A DNA stretch of 9,500 bases from Rhodothermaceae bacterium. Its GTDB lineage: Bacteria; Bacteroidota; Rhodothermia; Rhodothermales; Rubricoccaceae. The notes under the pieces are model-generated. The model saw only the letters and a program-made list of their open reading frames with translations. It was not told the origin of the DNA and made no database searches. The stretch is from NCBI GenBank assembly GCA_013003465.1, contig JABDIZ010000406.1, positions 1-9,500 on the forward strand, given 5' to 3'. This document shows, piece after piece, positions 7,131 to 9,500 of the stretch (positions are counted from its first letter, which is position 1; the number at the start of each line of letters is the position of its first letter). Made by a program: the position numbers and the translations under genes.

Positions 7131-7567
7131 GCTCATCCCGACACCATGGTTCAACTCGAAACGCACTGTGACGAGCGGATCGGAGCAGTGGAACTCCGGC
7201 GAGGCGAGATGGGGCACGTGCCGACCAACCTGCTCGACAATGCCTTCTACGCAGCCCGGGCCGCGCAGCGGGAACGCTCCGGCGCGCTTGCGTCGACCGT
7301 GCGCGGCGATGGCACGGGCATCCCCGATGAGGTGCAACACACCATCTTCGAACCCTTCTTTACGACCGAGCCCACAGGCGAGGGCACAGGCCTCGGCCTT
7401 TCGCTCTCCCACGACATCGTCAGCAGCGGCACGGCGGAGCGCTGACGGTCAGGAGCACGGAAGCGGAGGGAGCCACGTTCACCGTGGCGCTGCCCGCGCT
7501 CCGCCCACGTGAAAGGTCGGCGAAGCGCCGCGCAGCCTTGGGGTTTGGCGTGGGCGGCACGTCATGA
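7131..7567 (+). pseudogene. Degraded histidine kinase ATPase (HATPase_c) domain, deleted and frameshifted
   Basis: Remnant of the C-terminal catalytic domain of a two-component sensor kinase. The first frame (ATG at 7146, TGA at 7443-7445) shows RRGEMG, the N box NLLDNAFYA with Asn28 and Asn32, then GDGTGIPDEV, the F box IFEPFFTT and the G2 box GTGLGLSLSHDIV. About 20 residues normally found between the N box and the G1 box are missing, and the conserved Asp of the usual DNGTGIP is Gly54 here. After SHDIV the frame is lost: the expected ending (HGGALTVRS, then GATFTVALPAL) continues in another frame, from about 7424 to a TGA at 7565-7567. One missing base near 7422 explains the shift. Dimerisation and sensor domains are absent upstream, where homology fades near 7131. 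ATP binding is unlikely. A short expressed product from 7146 is possible but not expected to be a kinase. A sequencing error could explain the frameshift but not the deletion. Confidence 0.75.
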
Positions 7568-7630
7568 CGAGTAGCGCGCGGCCGCAGGGTCGCCGCTTCC
7601 TCTCCTGAACCAACCTTGAGGCTCGTCATG
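7563..7630. repeat. 9-bp inverted repeat spanning the leader of the small ORF
   Basis: CATGACGAG (7563-7571) and CTCGTCATG (7622-7630) are perfect inverted copies 50 bases apart. The right arm contains the ATG of the small protein at 7628 and the left arm contains the TGA that ends the shifted histidine-kinase frame. A smaller pair, GCGGC and GCCGC, can form inside the loop (7580-7600). In RNA the fold would hide the start codon. Length and spacing are within what chance can give in this GC-rich DNA. Confidence 0.35.
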
Positions 7631-7822
7631 TCGACCTCCACCCTGACCCTCGTTCGCGCTCCGGCTGCCACAGCCGTACGGATCTCCCCTGTTGGGAGGC
7701 TACGCGCCTACCTCTACCGCACGCGGCGGCGCTTCTTGTTCGCCCCGGCTGACTTCGACTTCAGCGACCTCGGCACCGACGGCACGAACTGGCTCGCGCA
7801 GTTGACCGCGCGCAACGGATAA
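7628..7822 (+). CDS. Small hypothetical protein (64 aa)
   Basis: I do not recognise this 64-residue protein. The N-terminal half is uncharged to basic and ends in an arginine-rich stretch (LRAYLYRTRRRFLF). The C-terminal half is acidic and aromatic (ADFDFSDLGTDGTNWLAQL). It has no signal peptide or membrane helix. The codons mostly end in G or C, as in the neighbouring genes, which supports coding. The ATG at 7628 is preceded by GAGG at 7618-7621, six bases upstream, one of the few Shine-Dalgarno-like sites in the window; a TTG at 7616 would add four residues. It ends 34 bases before the exported TPR protein on the same strand, so the two may be co-transcribed. The layout of a basic helix followed by an acidic tail recalls small DNA-, RNA- or partner-binding proteins, but no function can be assigned. 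Confidence 0.55.
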   Translation: MSTSTLTLVRAPAATAVRISPVGRLRAYLYRTRRRFLFAPADFDFSDLGTDGTNWLAQLTARNG

Positions 7823-7856
7823 CCAACTGAATCCTTTCCTCTGAATCCCCCCACTG

Positions 7857-9476
7857 ATGCGTATCGCTATGCTCCTCGCGCTGGCCTGCCTGATACAGGT
7901 CGCCAGCGCCCAACCCACTCCGGAGCGGATCGCCCCGCTCCTCGACGGCATGGGTGGACACACCCGCCCTGTCGACACCGCCGACCCGCTGGCCCAGCGA
8001 TACTTCGACCAGGGCCTCGTGCTCTCGTTCGCCTTCAATCACGCCGAGGCCGTGCGTGCCTTCCAGGAAGCGCAGCGCCTCGACCCGTCGTGCGCGATGT
8101 GCGCCTGGGGCGAGGCACTTGCCCTCGGCCCGCACGTCAACGCGCCGATGAACGACGCCGACGTGCCCGCCGCCTGGGCCGCGCTCGAACGCGCCCGCGT
8201 GCTGGCGCCGACCGCCTCCTCGGTCAACCGCGCGCTGATCGACGCGCTCGGCATGCGCTACACGGCTCAACCGGTCGCCGATCGTTCTGCGCTCGATCGG
8301 GCCTATGCCGACGCCATGCGCGCTGTCGCAGACCGCTTCCCGGATGATGCCGACGTGCAGAGCCTCTTCGCCGAGGCGCTCATGGACACGATGCCGTGGG
8401 ACTACTGGCACGAAGACGGCTCGCCCAAGCCGGAAACCGAGGAGATTCTCGCCACGCTCGACCGCACGATGAACAGCAACCCGGACCATCCGCTCGCGCT
8501 GCACCTCTGGATCCACACCGTCGAGAAGCAGCGACCGGAGCTGGGCATTGAGGCGGCCGAGCGGCTCGGCCCGCTCGTGCCCTCCGCGGGGCATCTCGTC
8601 CACATGCCGGGTCACATCTGGATCCGCGTCGGGCGCTACCACGACGCCGTCCTCGCCAACCAGCAGGCCGTCCTCGCCGATGACGACTACCTCGCGCAGT
8701 GCCATGCGCAAGGGCTCTACCCCATTGGCTACGTGCCGCACAACCACCACTTCCTGTGGGTCGCCGCCGCGCTTGCCGGGGAGAAGGCCACGGCGCTCGA
8801 ATCAGCCGGGCACATGGGCCACCACGCGCCCATGATGGGAGAGGAGGGCATGGAATTCCTCCAGCACTTCGCCCTGAGCCTCGTCTACGCGCAGGCGCTC
8901 TTTGGCGAGTGGGACGCGATTCTCGCCACGCCCGCGCCGCCCGATAGCCTCGTCTACCCGATGGGCGTGTGGCACTTTGCGCGGGGCCTCGCTTTCACGC
9001 ACACGGGCCGCCTCAACGACGCCCAGCGTGAACTCGACGCACTCCGCCCGCTCGCGGCGGACCAGTCGCTCGGCGAGCAGTTTGGCGGGCTCAACACGCT
9101 CTCGGCCATCCTGCAGATCGCCGACCCGTACCTGACGGGCGAACTCGCTGCCGCGCGCGGTGACGTGGATGCCGCGGTTGATGCGCTGAACGAAGCGATC
9201 CGCCTGGAAGATGGGCTGACGTACGACGAGCCGCCGCCGTGGGCGCTCCCCTCGCGGTGGGCGCTCGGACGCGTGTTGCTCGATGCCGGTCGGGCCGCTG
9301 AGGCCGAGACTGTTTACCGCGCCGACCTAGCGATCTATCCCGAGAACGGCCGCGGACTCTATGGCCTTCAGCAAGCCCTCCGCGCCCAGGGCCACGACGC
9401 GGAAGCCGACGCGCTGCAGCCGCGCATCGACGCGGCCTGGCAGCACGCCGACATTGATCTGGCTGGGGCTCACTAG
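7857..9476 (+). CDS. Exported TPR-repeat protein with conserved Cys pair and His clusters
   Basis: 539-residue tetratricopeptide protein. Residues 1-18 look like a Sec signal peptide (MRIAMLLALACLIQVASA) with an AxA-type cleavage site before Gln19, so the mature protein is probably periplasmic or secreted. TPR-like helix pairs are visible at about 45-77 (AQRYFDQGLVLSFAFNHAEAVRAFQEAQRLDP), 235-275, 365-400 and 425-520. Directly after the first repeat comes CAMCAWGEAL with Cys79 and Cys82. The middle part is rich in His: GHLVHMPGH (246-252), HNHH (295-298) and GHMGHH (318-323). I recognise the overall pattern (FNHAEA, CAMC.WGEAL, HLVHMP.H, PHN.HFLW) as a widespread family of uncharacterised bacterial TPR proteins, with no known function that I can name. 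The ATG at 7857 is preferred because it completes the signal peptide; Met5 is an alternative. There is no Shine-Dalgarno. No membrane anchor or lipobox: Cys11 is inside the hydrophobic core. Confidence 0.9.
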   Translation: MRIAMLLALACLIQVASAQPTPERIAPLLDGMGGHTRPVDTADPLAQRYFDQGLVLSFAFNHAEAVRAFQEAQRLDPSCAMCAWGEALALGPHVNAPMNDADVPAAWAALERARVLAPTASSVNRALIDALGMRYTAQPVADRSALDRAYADAMRAVADRFPDDADVQSLFAEALMDTMPWDYWHEDGSPKPETEEILATLDRTMNSNPDHPLALHLWIHTVEKQRPELGIEAAERLGPLVPSAGHLVHMPGHIWIRVGRYHDAVLANQQAVLADDDYLAQCHAQGLYPIGYVPHNHHFLWVAAALAGEKATALESAGHMGHHAPMMGEEGMEFLQHFALSLVYAQALFGEWDAILATPAPPDSLVYPMGVWHFARGLAFTHTGRLNDAQRELDALRPLAADQSLGEQFGGLNTLSAILQIADPYLTGELAAARGDVDAAVDALNEAIRLEDGLTYDEPPPWALPSRWALGRVLLDAGRAAEAETVYRADLAIYPENGRGLYGLQQALRAQGHDAEADALQPRIDAAWQHADIDLAGAH

Positions 9477-9500
9477 CTGTGAGGGAATCGAGCCGCCCGG

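Noticed and set aside
7057..7512. 151-residue plus-strand frame over the histidine-kinase remnant
   Set aside because: It is the third frame across the same DNA; the HATPase_c motifs are in the other two frames and this translation shows only Ser, Arg and Pro-rich text.
7607..7627. Second GAAC...CGTC pair just before the small ORF
   Set aside because: The spacing is 13 bases rather than 16-17 and the second element abuts the ATG, leaving no room for a leader.
7761..8750. 329-residue open frame on the minus strand opposite the exported TPR protein
   Set aside because: Shadow frame. The plus strand encodes a signal peptide and coherent TPRs, whereas the minus frame is rich in Arg, Val and Gly without recognisable motifs and overlaps two plus-strand genes.

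Overview
The window is high-GC, densely coding bacterial DNA. The gene content suggests a member of the Rhodothermota/Bacteroidota: a PF07638-type ECF sigma factor followed directly by Hanks-type Ser/Thr kinases carrying TPRs, a histidine kinase fragment with the sequence habits of that group, and mostly starts without a clear Shine-Dalgarno. This placement is an inference from family resemblance, not a phylogenetic result. I see no rRNA, tRNA, CRISPR array or insertion sequence.

Layout. Bases 2-475 (+) are the C-terminal part of a SAM-dependent methyltransferase cut by the left edge. It converges on a three-gene minus-strand operon that reads from right to left: an ECF sigma factor (6929-6375); a 1078-residue alpha/beta-hydrolase + Ser/Thr kinase + TolB_N-like + TPR fusion (6361-3125); and a membrane-anchored Ser/Thr kinase with a TPR tail (3104-492). 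The gaps in the operon are 13 and 20 bases. A candidate ECF-type promoter lies about 45-70 bases before the sigma gene. Bases 6930-7627 hold no intact gene, only intergenic DNA with a small hairpin and a degraded histidine-kinase ATPase domain (about 7131-7567) with an internal deletion and a frameshift. On the plus strand follow a small hypothetical protein (7628-7822) and an exported TPR protein (7857-9476).

How it may work. The operon looks like a self-contained signalling unit: a transcription factor with two kinases and no recognisable anti-sigma factor. The sigma protein lacks the acidic DxED motif of canonical ECF region 2.2 and has Thr52 in that motif, a pattern known from phosphorylation-activated ECF factors. 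One kinase lacks any membrane segment and has an apparently intact alpha/beta hydrolase domain grafted in front of what looks like an older kinase N-terminus; the other kinase has one transmembrane helix. The working model, which is inference, is that a small-molecule or ester signal sensed by the hydrolase domain, plus a second input through the membrane kinase, controls sigma phosphorylation.
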